A DNA stretch of 7,192 bases from SLSG01 sp041690235 (GTDB lineage: Bacteria; Bacteroidota; Bacteroidia; Bacteroidales; UBA7960): positions 1-7,192 of the forward strand of contig JAWLHS010000130.1 of NCBI GenBank assembly GCA_041690235.1, in the 5' to 3' direction. Every line of letters begins with the position of its first letter. Within the stretch, counting starts at the first letter, position 1. Position numbers and translations under genes: made by a program. Below are positions 6,242 through 7,192 of this stretch, in pieces. The notes below the pieces were generated by a model. The model made no database searches and had not been told where the DNA came from. It saw nothing but the letters and a program-made list of their open reading frames with translations.

Positions 6242-7192
6242 ATGCAGGCAGAAATCATTTCCATTGGAGAAGAGCTTCTCATAGGTCAAACAACCAATAC
6301 CAACGCATCCTGGCTGGCCGGGGAATTAAACGCAGCCGGAATCAGGGTAGCAAGGGTCACGGCAATCGGTGATGAGTCCGATGCAATTGTGGATATGCTG
6401 GATGAAGCATCGCAAAGGGTAAAGGTGGTGCTGGTGACCGGCGGACTTGGTCCCACGCGTGATGATGTGACCAAAACAGCCATAGGAAGGTTTTTTGAAA
6501 CCGAAATGGCAATAAACGATACGGTGCTTTCTGATATAGCGCTGTTTTTCCGGGCCAGGGGCCTGGACCTGACTGAAACCAACCGTCAGCAGGCCCTGGT
6601 TCCCAAAAAGGCCAAAATCCTTCGGAACGCCTTTGGAACCGCTCCTGGCCTGTGGCTGGAGCGGAAAAAAAGTATCTTTGTATTTATGCCCGGGGTTCCC
6701 CACGAGATGAAATCCATGGTCAGCACCCAGCTGATCCCGAAGCTGAGAAAAAGATTCAAGGGACAGCATATCATGCACAAAACCATTCTCACCCATGGCA
6801 TCGGGGAATCTTTCCTTTCGGAAATGCTCTCGGACTGGGAAAACCGTTTGCCCCCATCCATCCAACTGGCCTATCTCCCCTCTCCCGGTGTGGTGAAACT
6901 GCGCCTTAGCGGCCGCGGGGAAGACAAAGCCATTCTTTCCCGGGAAATCCTCCAGCAGGTGGATAAGCTGCAGGCCCTCATTCCACAGTATATCTGGGGT
7001 CATGACAACCAGCGGCTCGAGGAGCTACTGGGCACCCTGCTTAAAAAGAAGAAAAAAACCCTTGTACTGGCCGAAAGCTGCACCGGGGGATACATTGCCC
7101 ACAGGATCACCAGCATTGCAGGAAGTTCGGCCTACTTCAAAGGCTCGGTCGTTACCTATTCGAACGAATTGAAAGAAAGGCTTCTGGGCGTA
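6242..7192 (+). CDS. cinA: CinA family protein (nucleotide-binding MoCF-like domain plus start of NMN deamidase domain), 3' end outside the window
   Basis: The frame is open from the ATG at 6242 to the last base, giving 317 residues of a protein usually about 415 long. The N-terminal COG1058 domain begins MQAEIISIGEELLIGQTTNTN and has VTGGLGPTRDDVTK (65-78) and MPGVPHEMKSM (149-159), the MoaB/MogA-like nucleotide-binding signatures. The segment LTHGIGESFLSEML (183-196) and LAYLPSPGVVKLRLS (209-223) are the usual middle-domain blocks. A Lys-rich linker (268-272) is followed by LVLAESCTGGYIAH (274-287), the start of the C-terminal PncC domain, with its conserved Ser-Cys-Thr-Gly-Gly motif. Family members act in pyridine-nucleotide repair: ADP-ribose pyrophosphatase activity for the first domain and nicotinamide mononucleotide deamidase for the second. 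The name reflects competence-inducible expression in some Gram-positives and does not imply competence here. No Shine-Dalgarno precedes the start. It is transcribed away from the phosphorylase. Confidence 0.95.
   Translation, partial: MQAEIISIGEELLIGQTTNTNASWLAGELNAAGIRVARVTAIGDESDAIVDMLDEASQRVKVVLVTGGLGPTRDDVTKTAIGRFFETEMAINDTVLSDIALFFRARGLDLTETNRQQALVPKKAKILRNAFGTAPGLWLERKKSIFVFMPGVPHEMKSMVSTQLIPKLRKRFKGQHIMHKTILTHGIGESFLSEMLSDWENRLPPSIQLAYLPSPGVVKLRLSGRGEDKAILSREILQQVDKLQALIPQYIWGHDNQRLEELLGTLLKKKKKTLVLAESCTGGYIAHRITSIAGSSAYFKGSVVTYSNELKERLLGV

Noticed and set aside
6326..7003. 225-codon open frame on the minus strand
   Set aside because: It is antisense to cinA, whose conserved motifs run through the whole stretch; its translation shows no recognisable domain.
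7043..7060. A-rich Lys codon run in cinA as a programmed frameshift site at the domain junction
   Set aside because: The seven-A run followed by C is not in the reading frame needed for a classic X-XXY-YYZ slip, is short for transcriptional slippage, and the zero frame runs on into the conserved PncC motif.

Overview
The window looks like chromosomal DNA of an anaerobic or facultatively anaerobic member of the Bacteroidota. The clearest hint is the CinA protein, whose sequence reads like the Bacteroidales/Flavobacteriia type. The nucleoside phosphorylase and the SirB1-like transglutaminase-fold protein are also forms I associate with that phylum, and one promoter element fits the Bacteroidota -7 consensus TAnnTTTG. 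This assignment is by recognition, not by database search. No mobile element, CRISPR array, tRNA or rRNA was seen, and coding density is very high.

Region 1 (1-4325, + strand) is a compact catabolic operon. It contains the C-terminal part of a sodium:solute symporter (SSS family, cut by the window edge), a class III (CaiB/BaiF) CoA-transferase, the alpha subunit of a 2-oxoacid:ferredoxin oxidoreductase (OFOR), and a second OFOR polypeptide in which the TPP/[4Fe-4S] beta subunit is fused to the gamma domain. The genes are separated by 2 bp or overlap (17 bp, then an ATGA overlap), so co-transcription and translational coupling are very likely. A plausible scheme is Na+-coupled uptake of an organic acid, CoA transfer, and ferredoxin-linked oxidation of a 2-oxoacid to an acyl-CoA. 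The substrate cannot be read from the sequence, and no dedicated ferredoxin (delta) subunit is present downstream.

Region 2 (4358-6123, - strand) is a two-gene unit that converges on the first operon across a 32-bp gap. A uridine-phosphorylase-like nucleoside phosphorylase is followed after 11 bp by a SirB1/Transglut_core2-like protein. A candidate Bacteroidota promoter and a U-rich leader without a Shine-Dalgarno sequence precede the pair.

Region 3 (6124-7192) is a 118-bp divergent intergenic region followed by cinA on the + strand, cut by the right edge inside its C-terminal NMN-deamidase domain. The points most worth a second look are the CoA-transferase/OFOR/symporter operon of unknown substrate, the beta-gamma fusion with an altered gamma motif, and the strong Shine-Dalgarno sequences on both OFOR genes, which are unusual for this phylum.
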